A stretch of 64,000 nt of DNA from positions 1,116,001-1,180,000 of the forward strand of contig CM066309.1 of the NCBI GenBank assembly GCA_033807695.1, given 5' to 3'. The DNA is from Daedaleopsis sinensis. Taxonomy: Eukaryota > Basidiomycota > Agaricomycetes > Polyporales > Polyporaceae. The translations under genes were made by a program, and so were the position numbers. The notes below the pieces were generated by a model. It worked only from the letters and a program-made list of their open reading frames with translations, was not told the DNA's origin and searched no databases. Of the stretch, positions 10,522-23,640 are shown one piece after another; the stretch's first letter is position 1, and every line of letters begins with the position of its first letter.

Positions 10522-12026
10522 ATGTCGCCTGCTACGTCCGCTAAGACAAAGGGAAGCAAGAAGCGGCCTGCGCCTTCTCAAGCAGGACCCAAAGTGAAGA
10601 AAGCGCACCTCGACAAGTCTGTCGAGCCCAAGGGGAAGAAGCGGAGTCAGCCTGTTACCATTACCGCCCCTGAAGACAGTGGAGACACCTCGGAGGGATC
10701 TTCTTCAGACGATATCGAGGGAAGTGACTTGGAGGATGAGGTCGGCGACGCGGTGGAAGCGACAGAAGGGGCTAAAAAGGATCCCAATGGTTCGCATCTC
10801 ATCATTGCATCTCTAGCATTCCCCCGCTGACATGCAGCAGCTGCCCGCGAGTCGCACAAGGCACAACGTGCTCTTCTCGAGCAACGAAAAGCAGCCAAGC
10901 CCCACTCTGCCCTCCTCACCGACGCCAAGAGTGCGTGGACCCTCGCACGCCAGAAGAACATCTCAAAATCGGAACGCGCGAAGCACATACATGCCCTCAT
11001 GGATATCATACGCGGCAAAGTCAAAGACATTGTGTGCAAACACGACGCGAGCCGGATCGTCCAGACCGTGGTCAAGTGGGGTGGGCCGAAGGAGCGCAAC
11101 GAGATCGCGGAGGAGCTCAAGGGCAAGTACCGGGAGCTTGCTCAGAGCAAGTACTCGAAGGTACGTACTCCTACCTCCGCTCGCGGTTGCTTCCGACTAT
11201 CTCACCCATCTCTGTCCTCGTTCTCTCGTGCGATACACGCAGTTCCTCGTCACGAAGCTCATCCGCTTCTGTCCCTCGTACCGGCCTATCATCCTTCGCG
11301 AATTCCAGGGCCACGTCCTCAAGCTTCTCCTGCATCGCGAGGCGTCCGGCGTGCTAGCTGATGCTTTCGAGCTCTACACGAATGCATACGAACGCTCGAT
11401 TCTGCTGCGGGATTTCTACGGCAAGGAGGCGAGCCTGTTCACTGTAACCGCTGGGAGCGAAGAGGAGAAGGAGCGCTCCAAGCGAGGACTGCGGGGGCTC
11501 ATGGAAGGACTGGAAGGCGATAGGCGGAAACGGGTTTTGGCTTCGCTGCACGAGAATCTTGTGACAATGTGAGTCTTGTCGTCTTGCCCTGGCCCACTTC
11601 GACTTGGGATTTCCACCTTACAAGGAACCAGTTACAACAATCCCGACAAGGGTGCTGTTGCACACGCCATAGTCCATCGTGCTCTGTGGGAGTATCTGGC
11701 CGCTGTCGCAGAGTTGGAGGACCAGGCCGAGGCCGAGAAGGTTCGACGAGGATTGTTCGAGACGTAAGTGGTGCCTCCGTGATGGTTTAGATCTGCCTCT
11801 TACTGTCCACAGCTGTGAAGACGTACTGGCCGAGATGGTTCACACGAAAGATGGCAGTCGTGTTGTGCGTGAGTTCATTGCGTGGGGTACCGCAAAGGTG
11901 AGAGAGTTCTCGATCTGCCCAATGGCCTCGTACTCATTCTTGTGTCATGGCGGCTCCGGACGCGGCGGCAGCGGTGGCCGGGCGGTGATGTCCGTGATGG
12001 CGACGGATTGCCAACCAGAGAAATAA
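10522..12026 (+). CDS. 3'-truncated PUF6-like paralogue with chimeric tail (copy 2)
   Basis: I found no base differing from copy 1 at 253-1757, including all introns and the read-through tail, which stops at 12024-12026. Exons are 10522-10789, 10838-11160, 11243-11568, 11632-11763 and 11813-11897, then read-through of the interrupted intron. It encodes the N-terminal basic/acidic region and the first Pumilio-type repeats but no CPL domain. Perfect identity to copy 1, against several differences from the intact gene, shows recent duplication or gene conversion between the truncated copies. Function is unknown. Confidence 0.6.
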
Positions 12027-13176
12027 AGTGGGAGATAGGGTGTTTCCAAGGGCATATAGGTGTTTCCAAGGGCATATAGGTGTCGAGGGGTGGGGCAGGA
12101 TATGGTGGGGGCGGGGCAGGATATGGTGGGGGCGGGCACTGGGGAGACGGGCGCAGACAGTCGCTGTACGTAGCAGGAAATATATTTTGTTGGCTACGTG
12201 TACATCGAGTGCGGCGCGGGACCAGGAGGAGGAGAGGGAGGAGGCGGAGACTCGCAGGGGAGGGAGAGAGAGCAGGCGGCTCGGACGGGAGATGGAAGGG
12301 AGGGAAAGAAGACGGCGCAGAGCACTCGAACGAGTCAGAGCGAGTGGCAGAGACCGCGTTTAACGTTCAGATACACGGAGACACTCGTTTCTACCTGCAG
12401 ATCGCACACGGCCTGCGTGAATAACCTCCCGGCGGTGAATAGACTCGCCGGCGCCTACATGCCCATTTCCGGACTCGTAGCGTCTCACAGCGCTCCCGCA
12501 CCTTCCTTCCTCCTTCCGCCCACCACCACCACCTCCGTTCCCACTGCCTCCCGCCTCCGCTGCGTCCAGCTCGTCCCCCTCGTCTCTGCGGTCCCCAGCT
12601 TGCTCGCTGCTGCTCTGTCTTCCCCTTCGAAACTCTGCCTGGGCGGCCTGCACTCGACTCGGGCCACGTCGCGGGCGTCGGAACGGACTGCACTGGAATG
12701 GAACGACAACGTACCGCGCTCGACGCCCGACGACGGTCACTGGCTCCTCCTTGTTGCCGTCCTCGTCTGTCGTCCCCGTCTCGACTCTTGCGTCGGCCCC
12801 GTCCAAGTCCCGACTCCCGACTCCCGACTCCCGACTCCCGCCGGCCGCCCTCCTCGCACCTCGCGACCTTCCCGCACCCACAGACTGCTCCGGAACGACA
12901 AAGGAACGCACCTGTGACCCACAGCTGGTCTCGCCCACCGCCCACGCCAGTTGCTACGTCTTCGATGCGATCCGCCCCGAGCGTTTGACGCGTGACGTCA
13001 CCGACGCGTCCCCCGGGCTTCCTGTTCACGACGAGACGTCGAGATCATAGATGCACACGTAGGTCACGCCCGCATCAACGCTGTCTGCCTCCAGGATGTT
13101 TACTACGCGGGGCAAACGCGAGCGGGCGAGTGCGGCCGAGCACTTTGCCGGCGGCGGCGGCGAAATGGGTACTCAC

Positions 13177-13345
13177 AGACTTTGCCCTGCATGTCCCAGA
13201 TGCACGCGGTGCGGTCGTCCGAGCCGGACACGATGAGCTGGCTGTCGCGCGAGGAGTCGAGCGAGTAGATCTCCTGCTGGTGGCCCTCGAACACGTTCCG
13301 GATCTGCTTCTTGCGGATGTCCCAGATCTGGGCGGGGCGGTTCAT
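13177..13345 (-). pseudogene. TUP1-like WD40 repeat fragment (copy 2)
   Basis: This is the same WD40-blade fragment as at 2908-3076, with the same changed residues and the same adjoining donor-like site. No additional Tup1 exons surround it. Its presence in both units shows that the fragment was captured before the array amplified. Confidence 0.75.
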
Positions 13346-16300
13346 GTGAGGTGAGCGAGAGGGCGCAGGGAGGAGGTTGGGGGTACTCACGCGGATCCGT
13401 AGACGTCGTCGCCGACCGCGGCTCTGCCGCCGGAGCGCCGAGACGTTCTGTATGCTGCCGTCACCACCACGGGTATCGAGTACGTCCGTAGACATTGTCG
13501 TCGACCGTGGCTCTGCCGTGGGAATGCGACAGCACTCTGTACGCTATGTCGGCTGACGGACGTCACCACAGCGCAGGTGAGTCGCTTGACAGTGAGTTCT
13601 GAAGTGCTGGTTCGTTAGTCTTGTCTCAGCCACCATCCGCCGCCGAGGTACGTACCTGGCCACAATGTCGCGCCGTCACTCTGCGTCTCCCGATCTTGCA
13701 CAAGGTACGTCCTACCGCAATGTAGATCCTGCGCCGGCTCACGAACGTTGCACAGGTGAGTCGTCTCGACAGCGGCCCTGACAAGCCAATTTGTCATCTT
13801 CATCTCGCGCTCGAGATGCTGTCAAAGTACGTACCTGGTTGCGATCTCGCATCGCCGCTCTGCGAGTCCGTGCGTCTTTGATGCGCGTCGAACGACCTTC
13901 TCGACGACCGCGGCTCCGCCGCGGAAGCTCTGCAGGACCCCTGGGGGTCCATCGAGCTCTGGAGTGGCCTCGGAACGCTTCTAATCGCGCTGACACGTAC
14001 CACACGAACGTTCACGCCAGGCTGCTTCTTCAGCACCTCAGCAATGACGTCGTCGGCGTTCTGTCGCACAGAACATGACGTCTGTCATGAACGAGCTACA
14101 GATGAAAGGTGAGCCATTGCGATTGCTCGAAGGACTGCCAACATACCTTGTCCCGATGTGCGTACCCCGGACTATGCGCCCACCGCGACTCCGTGACACG
14201 ATGACTAGGTCGTGCCATTGCTACCGGGCGCATGTCAGCGGCGTACGTGAGTGCGACATGAACCACGGTACGTACCAACGTCCTCGTGAGCTCTGTAGGC
14301 TCAACGACAGGCGACAGAGTGTCTTGCCATACCTAGACGCGACGGCGTGCGCTCTGATCTGGCAAGTGACACAACGACGTGTCTCGAGGTGTCTGGCATG
14401 GACACGGCCTTCATTCGTCGCCAACGAGCGACTTCTTGAAGACATGAACCCAAGTCAGTACGTGCAACTTCGAAGATGAGCACAAATCGTACTCGCCAGC
14501 CGAGAGCCTGCCTCATCGGGATCTGCCATGTCGCTCACGCGGCACACCCCCGCCGTCAGCGCCGTGCCAGGACGATTGTCTTCACAACCCGTCAGCGACG
14601 AGCTCTCTGGCGAGCGAAAGAACGAGGTACATACCTTGTGATTCTCGTGCACGACTCGGCCATGCGTCCTTCGTGAACTTCGCGACGAGTTAGGTCGGGG
14701 GATCCAAACGAGTGTCGTGTCTCGACGCGTCCCCGACGCGTTGCGGTGTTTGAGGTTGAGAGCCAGGGACGCGGACGCGTCCTCGACGCGTCGAATACGT
14801 CGAGAATGCGTGGGGAGAGCACCGGCCTCGTTGGTCCGCCATCGCGCAGAGCTGGGTGCTGGTCAGTACTGCGTGCAGCTGAGTTGAGAGTGAGCACACT
14901 CACGAGGGCTGGTGGGGAGACAACGACGACTGTTGCATCGCGTCCTCATGCTGGTCGAGATGGGGGGAAAGGTACATGTTCGAGGGAGGAGGGTCGTCCG
15001 TGAGGGAGCTGGTGGTGGGGGTTCCGGTCGTAGCGTAGCTGAGAGCGTGTGGTACGTAGAGAAGGGGGAATAGCATCCGACGGAGGCAGACTACTCTCGG
15101 AATGTGTGATGGTCCGAACAGCCTTCGGTGCGTGGCCCGAGTGGCCAATTTACGTACCCGGAACACTGTTCGCACGCGCTCATAATGAGGGTCGAGACTC
15201 TCCACGCCGCCGTGCGTTCCCACTCGGCGGAACAGTCCAATATTGCAATCTGTCTACCTGCAAACAACACATGCCGGGGACTTTGATAGCTAGCAGCACA
15301 CTGACTTCTGTGTGCACATGAATATTCACTGTACAGAATGCATATCTCCAGCTGAGTAGGTTTGTAGCACGCTCACACCCGGTCACAAAAACGAGGAAAT
15401 GTGGTCCCTGTTTCAAGTGGCTAAATCTAGCGAGAAGCACCGCGTAAAAGGTTCAGAACATTCTTGCCTGGAGCTCAGCTTGACGTGACTATGGCTATCC
15501 CCAGGTTGCTCACATAGATTCTGTGTTACTGATCAGCAGCAGTACTGCCTGCACACACTCTATGCTGTTGTCTCCCAGCTTGGGAGCAGTGCTCGACGGC
15601 CAGGGGGGGACAGACGGACTGTGTGCACGGACAGGCACATGGGTCTCGACCGTGCCCGGGAATGCCGAGTCTAGAAAGTGCCGCCCATCAGGCGGATAGT
15701 GCGCCTGTTCGCGGGCGCAGGGTCCGTGAGACAGACATATCCCATCTCGGGAATTGACGTCAATGTTTGCATGGTGCGGCGAACTTGCATATTTCTGCAA
15801 GCGAACGGAGAATTATGCAGAATTCATGCACGGTCGACGGGTTATCGGGACACAGTAGTAGTCACTTGTTCGTCGTTTGGGACCTGTATATACTGTGTAG
15901 AAGTCTATGTGTAAATAGAGTGTAACGGTCAGACTAGTATTACTGCTGCAGTGTATGGAATGTGAGCTTGAAGCTCAGTGAATTTGAAGTTATATTAGTG
16001 GCAGCTTGATCCCGAGATATTGTCTACCTCCAGATCTGTTCCCGGGCAGGTTCAGACAGCCGTCGTAGAGCACTGTGGGGTGCGGCGCGAGCGTGGGCAA
16101 TGGGGGAGCGGCGGAGGTCGGGAAGCGGCGTCACAGGCAAGCCGCGAGAACGGCTGTCTAAATCCGGACAGCCATACTCAACGCCGGGCGTCTTTCTCTG
16201 AACTATTAGACCATGCTTGAGAGTGAAAAGCTGATATCATGAAGGGCTGGTCTCTCCTTCATGTAAGTCCTAAGGTATTGTGTTTAAGTTCGGAAACTCG

Positions 16301-19300
16301 AAATCCCTGATCAATAGATGTTTTCAACAGATGCATAAGCGTGCTACTGACTACAGAGTATCCCATGAGACGCCTCAATGTATGACATATCTTATAAACA
16401 CCTTTTATATGACTCCAAGTCCCCCGAAACAGCCAGGAACCTCGGAAACGGTGTTATCCCCGCGGGACCCTCTCCTCGAGCCCCTTCCGACCCAATTTTC
16501 GACGGCGGCGCAACCAGAACTGCCTCAGCTTCTGCCGAGCGCTCGGCGCCACTAAGCGAAGACGGCTTGGAAGCTTCCAGGCTCCTGCCTGCTCGGAATC
16601 TGCGGTATTTCTGCACACACGCGCAGGGTCCCCCCTTCCCGTCTCCTCATCCTCCGTGTCGAGTTCTGGTTGGTCCCCCGCCTGGGACCCCTGGAGCATG
16701 CGTGAGAAGTGCGTGCTCTCACTTCCACACGGTCCAGTCCAGTGACCGTGGGGGCTGCGCACAGACCAGGTACGAGAGGTATAAGTACCTCCGCAACCTC
16801 GTCGAGTCTGACCAGTGCCCTTCACTCCCCTCCCCAACTTTGAGTGCGCCCTCACCTCCCTTCCCCTCCACTCTATCCCTCCACTCCTTATATCACTTGT
16901 CCACATACTATACTGTGATTACTACTGCCCCACATCCTGCTCTCATCGACACTACGCCGCCACTGCCCCGACTCCGACTCACCGGGCCGTCCACCTTCGC
17001 TTTCCCCGCACGTCGATCGTCTCCACGTGCACAGTCTATCTCAGGCGACGCTTTTCTCGTCCGTCACTCACCGCTCACTTGCCATGGACGCCGACCGGAT
17101 CCGAGTGCACATCGGTGAGCACATCTCATTCTCGCCGTGGCAGATCCTGTCCTGGTACTAGGCTTTGACTGACCTCATTCTACGCTTCTAGCCTCTCGCG
17201 CAATCACCCGACGTATTACGCCGCCGCAGATTCTTTTGATTGCGCACCAACTAGTACCTTAGCTCGGACAGGTGCGCAAGTCTCGCGGGTCCGCCTCTAC
17301 GCGCGGTGTGCTGACTTCCGGGACCCGCTTGTTTTCAGGCACTCCGAGTCGGCTCCGCACACGACACACGTCGCGTCGAGCACACTTGCCGGCGCGTCGA
17401 GTCGCGCCAGTGCGTCGTTCCCGCGCATTGCGTTTGAACGCCGCTTCAGATGCTGACAGTTTCTCTCTCTAGGTCTGTGTGTGCGGCCCCGGACGCTGGC
17501 CCGGCGACTTAGTACGTCGAATCTCGCAGATAAGGTACGTTCTGCCCGTGTATCACTCGCTCCGGCGCGTTATGCTGACTCTTACTGTCTATTTCGGACG
17601 GCCGCCGGCGTACTAGGACGCTCGGCTGACTCGACGATCGCGCTGCGCACATCTCCTTCAACAGGCATGCGCGGTACGTGCCATGCACCATATTTGCTTG
17701 AACTCGGCTAACGACCGCTCGGTCATTCCACTGTATGTGCAGTCCCGGCACTCGTTCGAGCCGAACGCGTTCCTATCTCTGTACAAACGAGGTAAGCAGC
17801 CGCTTCATCTCCCGCCGTCCCGACTCCCGCTGACCCACTGGCACCCGTCTCATACGGCGTTGCAGACTCCTTCGAGCGCGTCCGGCTCGCACTTGAAGCT
17901 TGAACGCCCGCGAACCCGGCTGCGCCACATAGCACTGCGCGGTGCGTACGTGACATGCCGCTCCCGCCCTCGCCCCCGCCCTGCTGACTCTAGCACTCCC
18001 CGACAGCGCGCCCGCAGACTCGGACCCGCCTCTCCCGCACGCTCGGCCGTCCATCTCGCCGCTCGGCCATCTCGCACGCGTCGGGGAGCCCTGGGCGCTG
18101 CTGCGAGAGCAGGAGACCGGCGGCGGACTCGGGTGTGCGACGCCCTCCACGCGGGAACCGTGACGCATGCGCGTGCTGCGCTGCGACTTCGAACTTCGGA
18201 CCGTCGCGACTCGCAGAGGGGAGGGGCACGGCGCGGAGAGCCGATAAATAGATGCCATTCTGCTTGGACTGACGTAGTAGTACACAGTAGTTACATAGCT
18301 AGACTTACGGTACCGACCCCGCTCTTCCGCCCGCCCGCTGACCCCCGTCGTTCCCCAACAGCTACGCCTCCCCGACGGCCGGCCGGCCGTCTCGCCGCGA
18401 GCACAGGCCGCATGGCGGTCTGACACGCGTCCGCTGCCGTGCACGCCGCTGCCAGGCGCTGCGACCTCGGGGCTGGCGTGGGGACCCAGACGTCCGCGAC
18501 GCCGCTGCATCCGAGCACGGCGTGCTACCTGCTCGAGTCTGTCGCGGTTCGCAGAGGAGACGTCGCCGCGCTCTCCCTGGGGCGCTGGGGCTGCACACGC
18601 AGCTCCCTCACAGCAGCGTGCCCCGCCGCGTCGCACACCCCCCGCGGACGGCACAGGCGTGCCCTCGACGGACGGGCGGCACAGGCGGGGCGGGGACCGT
18701 CCCGTGCACACGTCCGCAGCGTCCCGTAGCCTAGAGATAGGTACCGCGTGAGCGACATGTCAAATAGATCGGTTTTGCGCGCGGGCGCGCACCTTTTGGG
18801 TTCCCGCGCGACGAGCTTGCGTCCGGGAGTGGCGAGGAGGCCCGCCCGTGCGCGGGGAGTGCGCCTGCGAGGAACGAGGGAGTCCCCCGGGCTGGGCGGG
18901 GCGGGGCGGCGCGTCGTTCGCGAGATCGCCCCCGCGCGAACGTCGTGCGCCGCGTGTTCGGCGGCCTGCGGGGCTTCGCGCATGCGTGCACGACGTTTGC
19001 GTGGGATGTTCCGAGCCGAGTTAGTGTCGAGGATGGCCGCTCCCGCCCCCCCCAGACCGGCCGGGTCGAGAGATCGGCGCGGCCGGTCTTGGAGGGGCGC
19101 ATGGGGCAGATTTTGAGAAGTCGGCTGCCGGGCCTGCGAACGCGTCGGATATGACGTGCATGGTCTGTGTAGACACTGTGTATGAGTTGTGCGGCGTGGG
19201 GTGGCGTCGTTCGGGCTGGGGAGGGTGCTCACCTCGGATGCACATGAAATCGCTGCCAAGTCGCATTTTGAGATCTTGTCGGATCGAGATGCGACCGGGC

Positions 19301-20062
19301 GCGTTGGACGCGAAACGTTCGATACGTCCTGATGATATGCGTTAGCTCCCGGACGGATGAGAGACGAAAAAGTTATGTCGAATTTGGTGACGTACCGGGA
19401 GAAGATCAGGGTGCTGCCTTCAAGCACGGCGGTTCGGAACCTCTGCACGCGTCGTCCGGAAGTCGTCCAAGGACGTATTGACTGGATCATCGGAGTTCCG
19501 GGCGAATTGGAGAGCGGTGGTGGGGGACGAGTCGGCGGGGGTGTAAACCGCAATGAAATCGACGTTTTTGAGCGATTTCGAGAAGTGCTCGGATCGAGGC
19601 GCGAGCGTGCGCGTTCGATGCGGATCGTTCAATGGGTCCTGTCGATGTGCGTTAGCACGCGAACGGATGAGAAGCGAGCGAGCTGTGTCGGGTTTCGTGA
19701 CGCACCGTGCGGAGTTCGGGGTGCAGTCGTGGAGTACGACAGCCAGCGGGGCCGGCACATGTCGTCGGAGAGTCGTTCGAGGGCGTGCTGAATGTAGAAG
19801 TTGAGTTCCGGACGGTTGGGGGAGGTACGGTGATGGAAGAGTCGGAGGGGTGAGTTTGAGTCGAGTTTCAAAGACGTCGGATCGAGGCGAGACGGAGCGC
19901 GTTCGATGCAGATCGTTGACCGCGATCTAAAGATAGGTGTTAGTACGTGTGCGGACAGGAATTGGGAGAGCGGTCGCGGATATGGAGGGTGAGCGCGCAG
20001 AGGAGGGATGCACTTGGCAGGCTCTGGGCGGTACACTGTACGGAGCCTACGCGCTGCGTCCG
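13346..20062. other. Unit 2 counterpart of the gene-poor array region
   Basis: This matches 3077-9960 in order and orientation. It includes the degenerate 180-bp repeats, the palindromes, the intron-like series (about 17109-17891) and the 300-bp repeats. Divergence begins near 14245 (first mismatch against 3976) and continues with scattered substitutions and indels. No coding gene is supported. A partial loss near 17670-17740 removes exon-like sequence present in unit 1. Confidence 0.6.
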
Positions 20063-20110
20063 GAGTGCACAGGGAAGCGAGTGCACAGGGAAGCGAGTGC
20101 ACAGGGAAGG
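20063..20110. repeat. 16-bp VNTR, three copies, expanded only in unit 2
   Basis: A 16-bp unit beginning GTGCACAGGGAAGC starts at 20065, 20081 and 20097. The matching place in unit 1 (about 9963-9980) has a single diverged copy, so this is a local expansion after duplication. Confidence 0.8.
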
Positions 20111-20701
20111 ATCGGACAGAGGGGCAGGCGCGCGAAGGCGTGCACCGTCCACACATGATCGCGCGACGGGCCCTGTATGTCGCAGGCACGCACCTTCAAG
20201 CTTCAAGTGGGGACGCATGCGCGAGCTGCGGGGTGTGCGCCGGCAGTGTGCGAGAGGGAGTGCGAGTGGAGAGGGAGCGCGAGTCGAGTGCGAGTGCGAG
20301 TGCGAATGGCCAGCGGGCGCCAAACAAGGGCGAACGAGGCAGCTGGCAGAGGACGGGTGTGGGGCAAGCAGGGAGAGAGGGAGAGTCGTCACTATAGACG
20401 GTCGCTTTTGGAGGCGTATGGGCGTGAGCAGACGTATAGTCCAGGTCCGAGACAGCTTACATCCTGAACCTGCGATAGAAAGCGAACGAGGGCGAACGCA
20501 AACAAGCTCAAGCCTCGCTCAAGCCTCAGTGGGTCCGAGCAGTCGTGAGCGTAGCGGCTACCTCCCGGCCCGAAACCCCCGTGAGACGCTCATGGCTGAA
20601 TTTTCGGTAGACGCCTTGCTGTCGGCTTTGCGCACCTTCAGCTACCTTCAGCTACCTGGACTCATTCAGCTCTCTCCATCAACCACGACACTGATTCTGC
20701 C

Positions 20702-23094
20702 ATGTCGCCTGCTACGTCCGCTAAGACAAAGGGAAGCAAGAAGCGGCCTGCGCCTTCTCAAGCAGGACCCAAAGTGAAGAAAGCGCACCTCGACAACTCT
20801 GTCGAGCCCAAGGGGAAGAAGCGGAGTCAGCCTGTTACCATTACCGCCCCTGAAGACAGTGGAGACACCTCGGAGGGATCTTCTTCAGACGATATCGAGG
20901 GGAGCGACTTAGAGGATGAGGTCGGCGACGCGGTGGAAGCGACAGAAGGGGCTAAAAAGGATCCCAATGGTTCGCATCTCATCATTGCATCTCTAGCATT
21001 CCCCCGCTGACATGCAGCAGCTGCCCGCGAGTCGCACAAGGCACAACGTGCTCTTCTCGAGCAACGAAAAGCGGCCAAGCCCCACTCTGCCCTCCTCACC
21101 GACGCCAAGAGTGCGTGGACCCTCGCACGCCAGAAGAACATCTCAAAATCGGAGCGCGCGAAGCACATACATGCCCTCATGGATATCATACGCGGCAAAG
21201 TCAAAGACATTGTGTGCAAACACGACGCGAGCCGGATCGTCCAGACCGTGGTCAAGTGGGGTGGGCCGAAGGAGCGCAACGAGATCGCGGAGGAGCTCAA
21301 GGGCAAGTACCGGGAGCTTGCTCAGAGCAAGTACTCGAAGGTACGTACTCCTACCTCCGCTCGCGGTTGCTTCCGACTATCTCACCCATCTCTGTCCTCG
21401 TTCTCTCGTGCGATACACGCAGTTCCTCGTCACGAAGCTCATCCGCTTCTGTCCCTCGTACCGGCCTATCATCCTTCGCGAATTCCAGGGCCACGTCCTC
21501 AAGCTTCTCCTGCATCGCGAGGCGTCCGGCGTGCTAGCTGATGCTTTCGAGCTCTACACGAATGCATACGAACGCTCGATTCTGCTGCGAGATTTCTACG
21601 GCAAGGAGGCGAGCCTGTTCACTGTAACCGCTGGGAGCGAAGAGGAGAAGGAGCGCTCCAAGCGAGGACTGCGGGGGCTCATGGAAGGACTGGAAGGCGA
21701 TAGGCGGAAACGGGTTTTGGCTTCGCTGCACGAGAATCTTGTCACAATGTGAGTCTTGTCGTCTTGCCCTGGCCCACTTCGACTTGGGATTTCCACCTTA
21801 CAAGGAACCAGTTACAACAATCCCGACAAGGGTGCTGTTGCACACGCCATAGTCCATCGTGCTCTGTGGGAGTATCTGGCCGCTGTCGCAGAGTTGGAGG
21901 ACCAGGCCGAGGCCGAGAAGGTTCGACGAGGATTGTTCGAGACGTAAGTGGTGCCTCCGTGATGGTTTAGATCTGCCTCTTACTGTCCACAGCTGTGAAG
22001 ACGTACTGGCCGAGATGGTTCACACGAAAGATGGCAGTCGTGTTGTGCGTGAGTTCATTGCGTGGGGTACCGCAAAGGTGAGAGAGTTCTCGATCTGCCC
22101 AATGGCCTCGTACTCATTCTTGTGTCATCAGGACCGGAAACAAATCGTCAAAATGATCAAACCGCATGTGGAGCGAATGTGCAAGGACGACGAGGCCCAG
22201 CTCGTCCTCTTCACTGCTCTCGACGTCATCGAGTAAGTTGCCAATCTTTTTCTCAGTCCTCTGGCATAGGCTCACAATTGGTAGCGACACAAAACTCACT
22301 GCGAAGTCCCTGGTCGCCGACGTTGTCGCATCCGCGTCCTCGTTGTATACGACGTCGCAAGGACGGCGTTCTCTGATCTACCTCGTCGCTCCTCGGACAC
22401 GACGTCACTTCACTCCCGCTCAGATCGCGACGCTGGCAGAAACCGATGCCACGCGAGCGAACACCAGCAAAAAGGACACCGAGCTCCGCTCCTCCGAGAT
22501 CCTCAAGGCCGCAAGCGACGGCCTGCTGAACTGGGTCGCGCAGAGCGGCGCTGAAGTGTCCAGAGACCCAGGTGGCAGTCTGGTCGTTTCAGAGGTGATG
22601 CTGGAAGCAGACGGAGGTGAACCATCTTGCGCCGCCCAGCAGTGTCTAGTATCACTGACGCTCTTTTCTACCTCGCAGACAAGACCGCCGCTTCGAATAC
22701 GCTATTAGAAGCACTCTCCGCACCGTATCCCTCCCCCGACCCATCAGCACCCCATCCCATCTCCCTTCCGCACACGTCGCGACTGTACAAGACACTCCTC
22801 CAGGGCGGCCACTTCTCCCAGAGCACGCGCACGATCGAGCGTGCACCGCGATGGTCCGCGCGCGAGTTCGCGGCGAACTTCGTGCGGGTCGTCGGGCGGG
22901 ACGTCGCGGTCGCGATGGCGGAGGGCGACGGGGCGTTCGTCGTCGCGGCGCTGTGCGAGCAGCTCGCGGAGCACGCGGACGCGCCGGAGCGCAAGACGGT
23001 GAAGGGCTGGTTCGACGCGAAGACGCGGAAGACGGTGGAGGAGAAGGGCGCGAAGGGCGTGAATGTGCTGTTGGAGAGTTTGAAGAAGCTGTAG
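20702..23094 (+). CDS. PUF6: Puf6/PUM3-type ribosome biogenesis RNA-binding protein
   Basis: Eight exons (20702-20969, 21018-21340, 21423-21748, 21812-21943, 21993-22077, 22132-22232, 22285-22616, 22679-23094) give a 660-residue protein with unbroken frame, close to the roughly 650 residues usual for the family. The N-terminal 90 residues are Lys-rich then Asp/Glu-rich. Pumilio-type helical repeats follow, with DASRIVQ, NNPDKGAVAHAIVHRALWEY and DGSRVVREFI blocks. The C-terminal third holds the CPL region (GRRSLIYLVAPR, ANTSKKDTELR, DPGGSLVVSEVML). Family members are nucleolar, bind rRNA/mRNA and help 60S assembly. This is the only complete copy; two upstream copies end in its intron 5. Start is the first ATG of the conserved frame. 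Confidence 0.92.
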
Positions 23095-23640
23095 AGCGCC
23101 ATCGGGAGACGTTTGGTATGGCCGAACGGCTTCTTGTATTCGTACTCATCGCTGTGCAGTCCAGATACAGGTGCTTCGTCGTCTCTTTCACGACATGGGA
23201 GCGTTGCCTGTTCTCGACGCCCCAACGGTAGGATGACTGACATGTCTGACTGTCAGTGACTGGGACAGACACCTCATTCGCCTCTGCGTGTTCACCACTT
23301 GCCACTCAACCCATTGGAGCCACTGAAGCCTCCCGATGCCTAGCGACGCCACCCTTTGGCGGCGCGTTGCAACGCGGACGGAGTGGCTAGGGTCCCTAGC
23401 ATTTGAATCGTCGGCAACACTAGCGCCCGGCCTGCTTTGTCGGAGAGCCACTGCCTACGCCGCTAGCCAAACACCAGACCACCCGCTTTGTTCGCCGCTG
23501 GGGACATTGTTCGTCTGCTTTGCCTTGTCATCGCCTTCACGCCAAACGCTATAAGAACGATACTCCAGAAGATGCTACCCCAGACCATCAAGATACTGCA
23601 TCCTCCGTTCTTTGCCATCGGATCGCACAGAAACAGCACA
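23095..23640. other. Intergenic region
   Basis: No gene is seen. An upstream in-frame ATG at 23572 could extend the next gene by 23 residues. The sequence includes a small GC-rich inverted repeat near 23345-23380. Confidence 0.5.

Larger units (their letters stand above)
1680..11948. repeat. Tandem array unit 1 (10269 bp)
   Basis: This is a complete head-to-tail unit between two identical junctions. Its order is: junction-adjacent GC-rich DNA, short direct repeats, an antisense TUP1-like WD40 fragment, a degenerate repeat block, several kilobases without clear genes, a block of roughly 300-bp repeats, then the promoter and first five exons of a PUF6-like gene. Compared with unit 2, the first 2.3 kb and the PUF6 part are almost identical, while 3976 to about 10260 carries many substitutions and small indels. 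Confidence 0.92.
11949..22128. repeat. Tandem array unit 2 (10180 bp), joined to the intact PUF6 gene
   Basis: This is the second complete unit, in the same orientation and order as unit 1. It ends at the point in PUF6 intron 5 where the other copies break, but here the sequence continues into the true acceptor and exons 6-8. The PUF6 part of this unit (20702-22128) differs from the two truncated copies at several scattered positions, whereas those two are identical to each other. A short unique stretch near 20400-20460 replaces the array sequence upstream of the intact gene. Confidence 0.92.

Noticed and set aside
1..22128. Tandem array as a pure assembly duplication
   Set aside because: The units differ by many substitutions, indels and VNTR length changes, and the intact PUF6 copy differs from the truncated copies, so they are distinct DNA. 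Copy number still needs long reads.
1..22128. Array as an LTR retrotransposon, DNA transposon or rDNA
   Set aside because: No reverse transcriptase, integrase, transposase, terminal repeat pair, rRNA or tRNA sequence was recognised.
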